A stretch of DNA of 16,112 bases from assembly GCA_026770585.1 (NCBI GenBank), contig MU646314.1, positions 1,461,226 to 1,477,337 on the forward strand, written 5' to 3'. This stretch comes from Baffinella frigidus (taxonomy: Eukaryota; Cryptophyceae; Cryptomonadales; Baffinellaceae). The notes beneath the pieces were generated by a model. That model did not search any database, was not told the origin of the DNA, and saw only the letters and a list, made by a program, of their open reading frames with translations. Positions within the stretch are counted from its first letter, which is position 1. Every line of letters starts with the position of its first letter. Made by a program: the position numbers and the translations under genes. Shown here one piece after another: positions 1 to 7,248 of this stretch.

Positions 1-40
1 CCCCCTCTCTCCCCCCCCCTCTCTCTCCTACACACTCTCT
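1..40. repeat. Low-complexity C/CT tract at left edge
   Basis: The window opens with runs of C and CT, with no coding signal. This may mark an assembly break, because the right edge ends in a similar homopolymer. Confidence 0.85.
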
Positions 41-60
41 CGTTGGGGCCAGGGCACGTG

Positions 61-100
61 GCAAGGTGATACAGGGGCGCTGGCAGGTATGGCAGAGCGG
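61..100 (+). repeat. Decayed copy of the exon 148 acceptor and exon start
   Basis: GCAAGGTGAtAC...CAGGTaTGGCAGAGCG is repeated about 55 bases downstream, where the second copy is the genuine acceptor and start of the 148-252 exon. The upstream copy diverges soon after GCAGAGCG, so it is a partial tandem duplication of an intron-exon junction. Confidence 0.7.
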
Positions 101-147
101 GAATGTGAGTTTGCAAGGTGACACGGGGGGACGTGGCTGGGGCGCAG

Positions 148-291
148 GTGTGGCAGAGCGTGCACGAGCTGACCGACGGGAGCCAGGAGGGCTTCAACTT
201 CGAGCTCGAGGGCTTGATCGCTGACGTCAAGGGCGTCCAGGCGTGCCGCGAGGTCCACAGTAAGAGAGAGAGAGCGATATATGTATGTATG

Positions 292-384
<93 letters not shown>

Positions 385-3300
385 CGAGAGAGAGACGGAT
401 TTAGTCCCGCCGAGCATTCATGATGAATACGACTTTGGTGTATCTTAAGGGTGGAAATACGACAGCCGTCTATCTGGACTTCATTTAGAGCCTTACGATA
501 CACTAAAATCGGATCGGAGATCCCCGAAATCGTATTCATTATGAACACTCACCCGGATGAGATGTGTACCGCGGACCCAGCATGTCAACTTGAGGATAGG
601 AAAGAGACCAGAGTGATCGCTGACGTCAAGGGCGTCTAAGCGTGCCGCGAGGTCCACACTTAACGTCCACACTTCACGGATTTGCACCGCGGACCCAGCC
701 TCACAGCGGGCTACCAAGGGATTTTCGGCCCATTTCGGGCCGAGTTTCCGTTGCCTTATCCGTAGGAACCCCCCTAGGCCCCTATGGGTTGCCTACCGTA
801 GGGTCCTAGGTCTTATCGCTCAGGGGTTATTCAAAATCTCTTCGAAGTCCGGTGTGTGGCATGTCAACTTGAGAATAGTCGGTCAAGCAGAGTGATCGCT
901 GGCGTGAAGGGCGCGAATGCTTGCCTCGAGGTCACTTTCTCCACCTCCTAGCTCTGCCTGCGTCAACTGGGCTCGCCATAAAATGTATTTCTAGCAGGAA
1001 ATCTAGTAGAAAAGTCCAACTTTATCACATTGGTTGCGAGCATTTTTACCACTGGAACTCTGTTGAGTGGGCTTCATCGTTTCTCGTGGGAATCATGTGG
1101 CGTCAAGGTTCTGCCTTTTCGAAGAGACGCGTGAATTATGCGTGCAAGGTGTGACTGGTGGCTCTCAGGGTTCTGCCTTTTCAAAGAGATGCGGGGATTA
1201 TGACAGGACGGAGTGACCCAAACCCCTGAGTGCAGAGATCAACCCGAAACGGTTTGGTTTCGGGTTTCGGGTTGACACCCCTGCACGCCCCGAGTGGCAC
1301 CCGGGGCGTGCAGGGGTGCCAACGCTACACCCGAAGTGCGGGGAGTTGAACCCGAAACCCGAAAGCAGGTGCGGCACAGGAGCATGGGGCCCAACTACAT
1401 TGTTGACACCCACATCCAGGTCTGCATGCGGTTTGATGGCTTTGATCTCATACCTTTGTTTGAGGGGTTTGATGGCTTTGATCCGATAGCTTTGATCAAC
1501 GCCACGGTGCTGGTGTGTCACGTGACATTCCTGTGGAAGCCACATCTGTACCTCTGCTCAACCATGGAAAGAAATTTCGGCACTCCCACGAATGTTGACT
1601 AATCAGAGATTTCCTAGCGCACCGCCTGCCCTTGTTGCATTCCGGTGGAAGCCACATCTGTACCTTTGCTACAGGAGCAAATTTCGAGACTCCCACGAAT
1701 ATTCCACATGAGGAAATTTCGAGACTCCCGCGAATATTGACTACTCTAGAATCTCCTGGCGCACCGCCTGCTCTTGTCGAGGTACATTCCTGTCACAAAC
1801 CGCTGTCGAGCGACTTTGCCACGAAATCAAAAGCGCATTCGGTCTGCAAATCCGTTACCGTATCCGTAGGAACCCCCCTCAGTCCCAACGGGGTTGAATC
1901 CCTGGGGCATATGGATTACGTTTAGATGGACTGTTTCCTTCGCTCGGCAGCGGCCTCCGTGGTTCAGTCGATCGGCATGTGACTTCTCCTGAAGAGCCGC
2001 ACCCCGCCATATCCTGTAACCGACATCAGATTTTGCTGTCGACGGCTCCAATTCACACAACTTCAGGGGGACATCAAAATCACTTTAGACCCAAAGTTGA
2101 CATATTTGAAGCAAACGCTGACTATTAAACCCAAATCCGGTTTGAAACGATTAGATGGACAGGGCGGGGTCAAGCTTTTCAGTAGTTTCTAGGTTATCTA
2201 TCTTTGGAGGGTCTCAGAGGGTGCGGGGCCCTGCAATCCAAACCTTGAACCCCAGCCCCCAAACCCCAAACCCTAAACCCTAAACCCCACACCCCGTACC
2301 CCAACCCCCACACCCCAAACGCTAATCCCGAAACGGTGTCCGGCAGGTGGACAACGAGCTGACGGTGTCGGCGGCTGCGGTGGTGGCCGAGCGCGTGCGC
2401 ACCACCGTCATGAAGCACAGGCCCGAGGTGCGCCCCCGTGCTCATTTCCAACAAATGTTCCGATTGCGACCCCCATGTTCCAATTGCGACCCCCTGGTTT
2501 ACTCCCTAAACCAGGTCTGTCTGCTAGGCTAAAGGGACTGTGGAACAGACCGGCAGACATCCCCCATCACCACTGCTGCCGGCGGTGGTGGCCGAGCGCG
2601 TGCGTACCGCACGTCATGAAGCACAGGCCCGAGGTTGAGGATTTTGGAGGTTTGGGATTAGGAGGTAGGGGTTGGGGTGTAGTGTCTCCGAGGCCGTCAC
2701 TCGCCACATCGTTTACCGCAGTCATGAAGCACACGCCCGAAGTGCCCCCCCCCCCCCCCCCCCACCCTATACCCTGCTCCCTAAACCAGGTCTGTCCGCT
2801 AGGCCTGCGGAACAGACTGGCAGAAATTGGTCTGCGGAACAGACCGGCAAAAATCTCCCGTCACCGCCGCCGCCGCCCCCTCCCACATACCAGAGAGGCA
2901 CGACTTGGTTCAATGACGGCGAAAGGAAGTTGATGATTTATTAACACCCGCGGTTCCCCCGTGCTCAGGTACAGGGGCACCTCGCTCAGAAGAAACCGTC
3001 TCCTCCTAGGGCCCTACAGTAGGGCTATGCGTAGGGCCCTGTGGTGACCCTAGGGGGGCCCGGCGTCTCTTCTGAGCGAGGTACCCCAGTAACGGAGATG
3101 ATCGTCAACGTCTCGCCCACGCCCGGAGCCTCATCCCGCCAGCTGTTGAACCCAAATGCTCGAAAACTGGACATTCCGGCTACGTGCTGTGGAAATTGGT
3201 CAAGAAAATACTGAATTTCCCACAAAATCTAGCCGCAATGTCCAGTCCCCCCGTGCAACCCTAGATTTTACGCGGAACAAATGTAAAAAACAATGGCTCT

Positions 3301-6112
3301 GGTAGAGTCCCTGAGAAAATACTGAATTTCCCACACACTCTAGCCGTGATGTCCAGTCTCCGCGTGATCAGGTCACGGAAATGACCGTGAACGTCTCCCC
3401 CGCGCCCGGAGCATCCCGCATGAACGCGAAATCCGCCGCGCGCGCTTCGTGGGATCGCCACCCTGAGAAGCACGGCGCCGGGGGGGGTGAAGCCGAGCCG
3501 GAGGTTGCTGTTGCGCAGGAGCCTCGGACGCATGATCAGGTGTGTGTGCGCGTCCTGTCGGGCCTCTCTCCACACTGGCCTTCGCAGATCCCTTCATTTA
3601 TTTTCGTCGTAAAAATCAATAATTGCTCGGTTAAAGGAGTCAGAAAATGTTGTTGCACTGGAGCCACGCACGCATGATCATGTGTGTGTGCGCGTCCTGC
3701 CCCGGGGGGGGGCTCCCGTGTCCACCTTTATCGCGCGCTGTATCACACCCACACACGCACACACACCCTCTCTCTCTCGCTCTCTTACACACTCTCTCTC
3801 GCTCGCTCTCTCGCTTTCTCTCGCTCTCTCTCGCTCACACACACACATCCCCCCCCCCCCACCCCCTCTATCTCTCTCTCGCACACACACACACACTCTC
3901 TCTCTCTGTCTCTGTCTCTCTCTCCCTCTCGATGAACGAGGGAGGCTCCGGGGGGAAGGAGGGGGGCGGCATCTGCGCAGCGTCGTTGAAGCTCACGGTG
4001 ATTGGCAATGGCAGATCGAAGACGACGTGCGGGGGGTGCTGCAGCGGCTGGCGGAGGTGCGGGGGGTGGCGCACGTGGCTGTCCACTACCTCGGCGGCGG
4101 CATCCAGGTACCACGCCAGATTCATCCAGGGAAACCGACGCCTTATCCACGTAAGATCTGACATGGTTGACTCAAGAATTCAAGGGATTTCCCTTGGAAC
4201 ATGTCAAAAGTGGATGTTTTGAGCATCCTGGCGTGGTTCGCATTGAACATCATCGCCACTGAGGCTGGCATAGGGGTGAGAACATAGGGGTGATAACTGA
4301 CGATGGGGAGATTGGAAGAGGGGCCACTACCTCGGCGGTGCCATCCAGGTAACGCTTTGAACATGGTCGGCACTCAGGCTGTAGGGGTCGGCACTGAGGC
4401 TGTAGGGAGAACTGACGATGGGGCGATTGGGGGAGGGGGCACTACCTCGGCGGCGGCATCCAGGTATGCATTGAACATGGTCGGCACTGGGGCTGTACAG
4501 GGGTACCTCGCTCATAAGAAACCGCCCACCCCCATAGGACCACTATAGGACCTTAGGCATAGGCCTACTGTAGGGTCCTAGGGGGAGACGTTTTTTTATG
4601 AGCGAGGTGCCCCTGTAGGGGTGAGAACTGACGACGGGGATATTGGGAGAGGGGCCACTACACTGCCCGCCAGGATATTTTACCTTGAGTCAACAAAGCT
4701 GACCCTCGGCAGTAAGTTGCCATTTCGTTTAGATGGACCTGCTCTGGGAGCAGGCATTTGACTTAAGGCTTTGGTTTCAGGGGGAGTTGACTTAGGTGAA
4801 ATATTGTGGCTGAGAGTGGATTACCTCGAAGGGGGCATCCAGGTCCTGGTCCACGCCAGATTGCTCGAGGGGGTTCGGCCCGGACACAAACAACTACGCG
4901 TCCATCTATGTGAAAGGCGTTTTCGTGGTACAAACCGGACGTGCCTTACAATATACTTGTACCGGAATTTCCTATCCGGGCACGGTGCGTGAATGGAGAG
5001 GTGAAGCACGGAGTTGATCGTGGGTGGACATCTCCGTCTTGACAGACGAGGATGGCCGTTGAAAACCGCTGCAGTGAGGGGGAATTGACTTTTGGCGACT
5101 CGCTTCTTGGAGGCTGGCGTGGTACCTCTGCCCCCTCTGCCCCAGACGGGTTGCCTGATCGTTGTCACACCCTGAAGGAAACATTTGATCGAAAGGGGAG
5201 GTGCAGCAAGTAACTTTGTTGCCTGGTCGTTTTCACACCCTGCAGCAAGCTCAGATGGTTCCGTTTCCGAGCGAACGGGGGGCTGAAGGAAGCACTTTTG
5301 TGGTTGGGCGGTGCAGCGAGGACGTTTGTTGCCTGATCGTGTTGACACCCTGGAGCAACCACGGGAGCGAAAGGGGGGCTGAAGGAAGCACTTTGGTGGG
5401 TGGGCGCAGGTGCGGTGCGAGATCATGCTGGATCCAGAGCTGCAAATCAAGCAGGCCAACATGATCGCCCGCCAGGCTCGCAAGCTCATTGGTACGCGTC
5501 CGCCAAATATCCCTTCAGTCACAAATTTGACCGCAAAGAGGTCCTAGGCAGGTCCTAGGGGCCTACGGTAGAGCGTGTGAGCCTACTCGCCACTTAAGGG
5601 GTAGGGTGTTACAGAGCGGAATCCAGCCGGGTGTGACCGCGCACGCCACTAGGGGCGGGCGCACCCGTACCACACCCCCAACTCTCGCGTGCCGTGGGAG
5701 GAAAAACTTGCTGGATTCGTTGAGGGGTTTCGAAGCAACCTGTCGCTGCGTTTCGGCGGGTCAGAGCGGGAGATCCACCACTGCACCTGCCCCTGTATTC
5801 CCGTGGCAGAAAGCGAGGTGGAGGGGGTGTCAAATGCCACCACTGCACCACACAGCGGCCTTCCAAGGAATTTCGTGAACAACCTCAAAGCGATGAGACC
5901 CATGACCCTACGATAGGCAACCCGTAGGGACATGGGGGGTTCCTACGGATACGTTAACGGAAACTCGGCCCGAAATGGGCCGAAAATCCCTTGGTAGCCC
6001 GCTGTGTGACTGACCCTGTATTCCCGTGGCAGAGAGCGAGGTGGAGGGGGTGTCGCATGCAGACATCCACTTGGAACTCCAAGACGACTGCTTCGGCGAG
6101 GTCAACCCCTAA
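148..6112 (+). CDS. CDF (cation efflux) metal transporter, C-terminal exons, 5' partial, with two tandem cytoplasmic domains
   Basis: CDF proteins export divalent metals such as Zn, Fe or Mn by H+ antiport. They have six membrane helices followed by a cytoplasmic dimerisation domain. Only the cytoplasmic part is here; the helices must lie upstream of base 1. I assemble exons 148-252, 1369-1419, 2347-2427, 3372-3539, 4015-4107, 5410-5491 and 6033-6112. All junctions are phase 0 except the last, which is phase 1. Domain one runs from VHELTDGSQEGF through GVQACRE/VRHRSMGPNYIVDTHIQ and VDNELTV to VTEMTVNVSP, the usual CDF order of GV..., VD.HI.VD and V.VHV.P. The fourth exon adds a polar Ala/Glu/His-rich linker of about 45 residues. 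Domain two repeats the pattern with IEDDVRGVLQRLAEVRGV, LDPELQIKQANMIARQARKLI and EGVSHADIHLEL. Five of the seven exons begin with GT directly after the acceptor AG. The 3' end is uncertain: reading through gives a TAA at 6110-6112, but splicing at GAG|GT (6100/6101) to 6281 or 6484 is possible. The metal is unknown. Confidence 0.78.
271..398. repeat. (GTAT/TA)n(GA)n compound microsatellite
   Basis: A TATG/TA-rich run of about 70 bases passes directly into (GA)n. It begins about 20 bases after the exon donor at 252/253. Reading frames through it are low-complexity artefacts. Confidence 0.95.
613..657 (+). pseudogene. Decayed copy of the 3' half of exon 148-252
   Basis: GTGATCGCTGACGTCAAGGG continues as a near-identical copy of bases 213-257, including the CGCGAGGTCCAC donor. 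Here GTCCAG has become GTCTAA, putting an in-frame stop inside the copied segment. It lies in the first intron and is most simply a non-functional exon-edge duplication. Confidence 0.8.
700..858. mobile_element. MITE-like element, family II, copy 1
   Basis: This is a non-coding element of about 159 bp with imperfect terminal inverted repeats: CTCACAGCGGGCTACCAAGG at the left and the complement of CACACACCGGACTTCGAAG at the right. It carries the internal signature CGGCCCATTTCGGGCCG and TCCGTAGGAACCCCCCTAGG. The flanks match an uninterrupted copy at 566-600 (GCGGACCCAGC then ATGTCAACTTGAG), so the insertion can be bounded, with an apparent 2-bp GC duplication at 698-699 and 859-860. Related copies are at 5849-6008 and 14625-14761. 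Confidence 0.75.
889..933 (+). pseudogene. Second decayed copy of the 3' half of exon 148-252
   Basis: GTGATCGCTGGCGTGAAGGG followed by TGCCTCGAGGTCAC matches 213-256 with more changes than the 613-657 copy. Its upstream flank CATGTCAACTTGAG also matches the flank of that copy, so a larger unit was duplicated. The family II element sits between the two. Confidence 0.65.
1105..1202 (+). repeat. Two tandem copies of a segment of about 36 bp
   Basis: GGTTCTGCCTTTTCGAAGAG at 1109 and GGTTCTGCCTTTTCAAAGAG at 1168 are each followed by a short GCG...ATTATG tail. The repeat is intronic and has no coding signal. Confidence 0.75.
1258..1364. other. Nested perfect inverted repeats ending four bases before an exon
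   Basis: TTTCGGGTTTCGGGTT (1258-1273) is perfectly complementary to AACCCGAAACCCGAAA (1349-1364). Inside it, CACCCCTGCACGCCCCG (1276-1292) pairs perfectly with 1302-1318 across a 9-nt loop. The outer arm stops four bases before the exon that begins at 1369, so a folded transcript would place the acceptor AG at the base of a stem. The 3' arm is a CCCGAAA variant of the heptamer found before other acceptors in this window. Confidence 0.8.
1428..1486 (+). repeat. GGTTTGATGGCTTTGATC duplicated
   Basis: The 18-base word occurs at about 1430 and again at about 1467, with GAT/TTTG-rich sequence between, just downstream of the donor at 1419/1420. It is intronic and non-coding. Confidence 0.7.
1515..1790 (+). 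repeat. Tandem duplication of about 125 bp with an internal sub-repeat
   Basis: TGGAAGCCACATCTGTACCT, AAATTTCG.GACTCCCACGAAT and GCGCACCGCCTGC.CTTGT each occur twice in the same order. The AATTTCGAGACTCCC.CGAATATT part occurs a third time near 1711. This is an intronic duplication. Confidence 0.8.
1851..1905. mobile_element. Fragment of the family II MITE
   Basis: TCCGTTACCGTATCCGTAGG followed by AACCCCCCTCAG resembles the interior of copy 1 (747-785). Neither terminal repeat is visible, so this is a decayed remnant. The rest of 1790-2230 is intron with no other feature I can support. Confidence 0.5.
2238..2333 (+). repeat. CCCTAAA/CCCCAAA telomere-type array next to an acceptor
   Basis: Degenerate heptamers (CCCTAAA, CCCCAAA, CCCCACA) run for about 95 bases and end about 13 bases before the exon that starts at 2347. 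They read CCCTAAA on the sense strand of the transporter gene. Confidence 0.9.
2500..2860 (+). repeat. Tandem copies of the 2347-2427 exon end and its downstream intron
   Basis: GGTGGCCGAGCGCGTGCG...CATGAAGCACAGGCCCGAGG (2585-2637) is a near copy of the end of exon 2347-2427. A third, weaker copy (GTCATGAAGCACACGCCCGA) is at 2721-2740. The intron word CTCCCTAAACCAGGTCTGTC and GGAACAGAC.GGCA are likewise repeated. The copies have indels that break the exon frame. A run of 19 C bases lies at 2745-2763. Confidence 0.8.
2972..3089. mobile_element. 118-bp TA-target MITE, family I, copy alpha
   Basis: The left end CAGGGGCACCTCGCTCAGA and right end TCTGAGCGAGGTACCCCAG are inverted repeats with two mismatches. 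TA flanks both sides (2970-2971 and 3090-3091). It has no coding capacity. Terminal CAGGGG-type ends and TA duplication fit Tc1/mariner-like non-autonomous elements, though the superfamily is an inference. Removing it restores CTCAGG-TA-ACGGAGATG, a close match to the start of the genuine exon at 3372. Confidence 0.85.
3090..3140 (+). pseudogene. Interrupted duplicate of the start of exon 3372-3539
   Basis: ACGGAGATGATCGTCAACGT followed by CTCGCCCACGCCCGGAGC matches the exon start ACGGAAATGACCGTGAACGT and its continuation. The acceptor CAGG lies on the other side of the family I element, at 2966-2969, so the transposon split this duplicate one or two bases into the exon. The match fades after about 3140. 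Confidence 0.8.
3204..3371 (+). repeat. Duplicated intron 3' segment (period about 110)
   Basis: GAAAATACTGAATTTCCCAC, CTAGCCG.ATGTCCAGTC and CGTG occur at 3204-3256 and again at 3314-3366, the second copy leading into the acceptor at 3369-3371. It is a tandem copy of acceptor-proximal intron. Confidence 0.85.
3655..3695 (+). repeat. Copy of the exon 3372-3539 donor junction
   Basis: CGCATGATCATGTGTGTGTG and CGCGTCCTG repeat bases 3528-3558 (ACGCATGATCAGGTGTGTGT). In this copy the donor CAGGTG has become CATGTG. Confidence 0.75.
3747..3932. repeat. (CA)n/(CT)n compound microsatellite
   Basis: CACACA and CTCTCT blocks alternate, with a C homopolymer near 3849-3859. Long frames through it on both strands are low-complexity artefacts. 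Confidence 0.95.
4227..4665 (+). repeat. Minisatellite carrying the donor end of exon 4015-4107
   Basis: Units of about 110 bp contain TTGAACATGGTCGGCACT, GGCTGTAGGG, GAACTGACGATGGGG and CACTACCTCGGCGG.G.CATC ending CAGGT. The exon-derived words have intact potential donors at 4349 (CAG|GTAACG) and 4464 (CAG|GTATGC). The genuine exon ends at 4107 in the same words. The last unit is interrupted by a family I MITE. Confidence 0.85.
4498..4615. mobile_element. 118-bp TA-target MITE, family I, copy beta
   Basis: CAGGGGTACCTCGCTCATAA at the left and TTATGAGCGAGGTGCCCCTG at the right form inverted repeats, flanked by TA at 4496-4497 and 4616-4617. It is exactly as long as copy alpha. The uninterrupted target GGCTGTAGGGAGAACTGACG is present about 90 bases upstream in another minisatellite unit. 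Confidence 0.88.
4815..4865 (+). repeat. Further decayed copy of the exon 4015-4107 donor end
   Basis: GATTACCTCGAAGGGGGCAT leading to CCAGGTC, then CCACGCCAGATT, matches exon end 4085-4120 (CACTACCTCGGCGGCGGCAT). The following CCACGCCAGATT also matches the intron start, so exon edge and intron were copied together. I see no exon in 4870-5150. Confidence 0.75.
5148..5412 (+). repeat. Three tandem copies of acceptor-proximal intron before exon 5410-5491
   Basis: TTGCCTGATCGTTGTCACAC, TTGCCTGGTCGTTTTCACAC and TTGCCTGATCGTGTTGACAC start three units of about 70-110 bp. The later two share GGGGGGCTGAAGGAAGCACTTT.GTGG. The third ends in the genuine acceptor GGGCGCAG at 5409; the second ends GGGCGGTGCAG. 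Minus-strand frames here are repeats of this unit. Confidence 0.85.
5793..5848 (+). pseudogene. Duplicate start of exon 6033-6112
   Basis: CCTGTATTCCCGTGGCAGAAAGCGAGG followed by GGAGGGGGTGTC repeats 6015-6054, including the acceptor. It then diverges (AAATGCC versus GCATGCA). It could in principle be used as an alternative acceptor, but no matching donor follows before the inserted MITE. Confidence 0.8.
5849..6008. mobile_element. MITE-like element, family II, copy 2 (most complete)
   Basis: This 160-bp element has inverted ends CACACAGCGGCCTTCCAAGG and the complement of CACACAGCGGGCTACCAAGG, about 27 bp each. AC flanks both sides (5847-5848 and 6009-6010). An empty target (CCACCACTGCAC then CTGCCCCTGTATTCCCG) is present at 5773-5804. 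It carries no coding region. Confidence 0.85.
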
Positions 6113-6156
6113 ACCCGCACCCTAAACTCTAGACCCTAAACTCTAAACCCTAAAAC
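6101..6156 (+). repeat. CCCTAAA-type array after the last clear transporter exon
   Basis: ACCCCTAAACCCGCACCCTA and following degenerate heptamers start right after the GAG at 6098-6100. If the exon is read through, the TAA stop at 6110-6112 is supplied by this repeat. Confidence 0.85.
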
Positions 6157-6280
6157 CTACCTCCCTGCGTAAGAATGTCGGTGTGTCTGCTAGGCTACCG
6201 CCCCGCCCCCCCCAACAAGTCGTGACGCGTGGCACACCGGTTTTGACGCGTCCTCCGCGAGAAGAGGAGCGTGGTTGCAG

Positions 6281-6343
6281 GAAGGACAGAGTGGTGCAGA
6301 GAGCAAGAGGCACCAACGCCGTTCGGGAGGTTGCGCTAGATGA
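6281..6343 (+). CDS. Candidate alternative terminal exon of the CDF gene
   Basis: The acceptor TGGTTGCAG precedes 6281. A phase-0 join from 6100 would add a hydrophilic tail of 20 residues (EGQSGAESKRHQRRSGGCAR) and a TGA at 6341-6343. A rival candidate is 6484-6582, which follows a CCCTAAA-type array and GATGCAG and would add 32 residues starting CGEAVGPICAASFKLTG. Reading through to TAA at 6112 is the third option. Without transcripts I cannot choose. Confidence 0.25.
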   Translation, partial: EGQSGAESKRHQRRSGGCAR

Positions 6344-6428
6344 AGCTCGAGGGGTGCCCTGCTACCCCCCCCGCCGGGGGTGCTACCGCCCATTCTACCT
6401 GCCCTCCAAACCCCGACACTCTGCATAC

Positions 6429-6472
6429 TCCCAAACCCCTGATCCCGAAACCCTAAACCTTAATCCCGAATG
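6429..6472 (+). repeat. Short degenerate CCCTAAA-type array
   Basis: CCCAAACCCC, CCCGAAACCCTAAACC and TTAATCCCGAA lie just before a possible acceptor at 6481-6483. Confidence 0.75.
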
Positions 6473-6582
6473 GTTTGATGCAGTGTGGAGAGGCGGTGGG
6501 GCCCATCTGCGCCGCGTCGTTCAAGCTCACTGGCCCGCCCCCCACCCGGGGGCCTCCCATGTTCTCGCGACGAGGCGGGTGA

Positions 6583-6735
6583 AGCTGAGAGAGAGAGAGG
6601 GAGACAGCGAGAGCCAGAAAGAGAGAGAGAGAGAGAGAGAGAGAGCTAGACGCAGAGCGCGCGCGAGAGAGAGAGAGGGCGGGAGGAAGGGAGGGAGGGA
6701 TGGAGGGAGGGAGGGGGGGGAGAGAGAGGGAGCGA
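6583..6735. repeat. (GA)n and GGGA-rich low-complexity tract
   Basis: Repeated GAGAGA, then GCGCGAGAGAG and GGGAGGGAGGGA. Frames encoding Ser/Leu/Pro or Arg/Glu runs here are artefacts. From 6735 to the collagen stop at 7249 I see no further gene; this is the convergent intergenic region. Confidence 0.95.
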
Positions 6736-7248
6736 GACTCGAACTCGCTGCGATTCTCCGATGCGGCGGTGTGAGGCGGGTGAGGGGCGTGCAGTGAGCA
6801 GTGCGAGATAGGGGGGGTGCGGCTCGTGGCTGCATGTAGCCACTCCCTTCCCAACGCCCTCCCATCCTCTTCAGTACATAATCCGAGAGGCTTTCTTCGC
6901 GTCCCACATGTTCGTAGGGGCAGTCGAGCACCATTTTGCACCGCATCACCCCCTCCACGCCTAACTCGCTCACAAGGAGGCGCACTCCCCTAGCTATAAA
7001 CACTGTGCACTATGCCGATACATGTACCCCAGGGCTTGCAGAGCGGCATTTACTCCCCACATGAGCACACACGCGTCCCGCCACCCCCCCCCACGTTCCA
7101 CTCTACTCACTTCACACCCGCGGTACCCCCCCGGTACATGTACAGTACCACGAACCCCCCTCCTCACTAGCTCTAGTCAGTGAATTCACTGTTAAATTCG
7201 TGAATTCGGCCTAAGTTTAGAGGCGACTAAATAGCGCAGACATGGCCA

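Noticed and set aside
4821-5522. 233-codon open frame on the minus strand
   Set aside because: Its repeated KCFLQPP words come from the three intron tandem copies before exon 5410, and it is antisense to that exon.
5535-5600. Another family II MITE remnant (GGTCCTAGGGGCCTACGGTAG)
   Set aside because: Only short CCTAGG and TACGGTAG words match; there are no ends and no alignable core, so it is too weak to call.
6453-7003. Minus-strand frames of about 160 codons
   Set aside because: They run through the (GA)n tract as Ser/Leu/Pro runs, with no domain or splice pattern.
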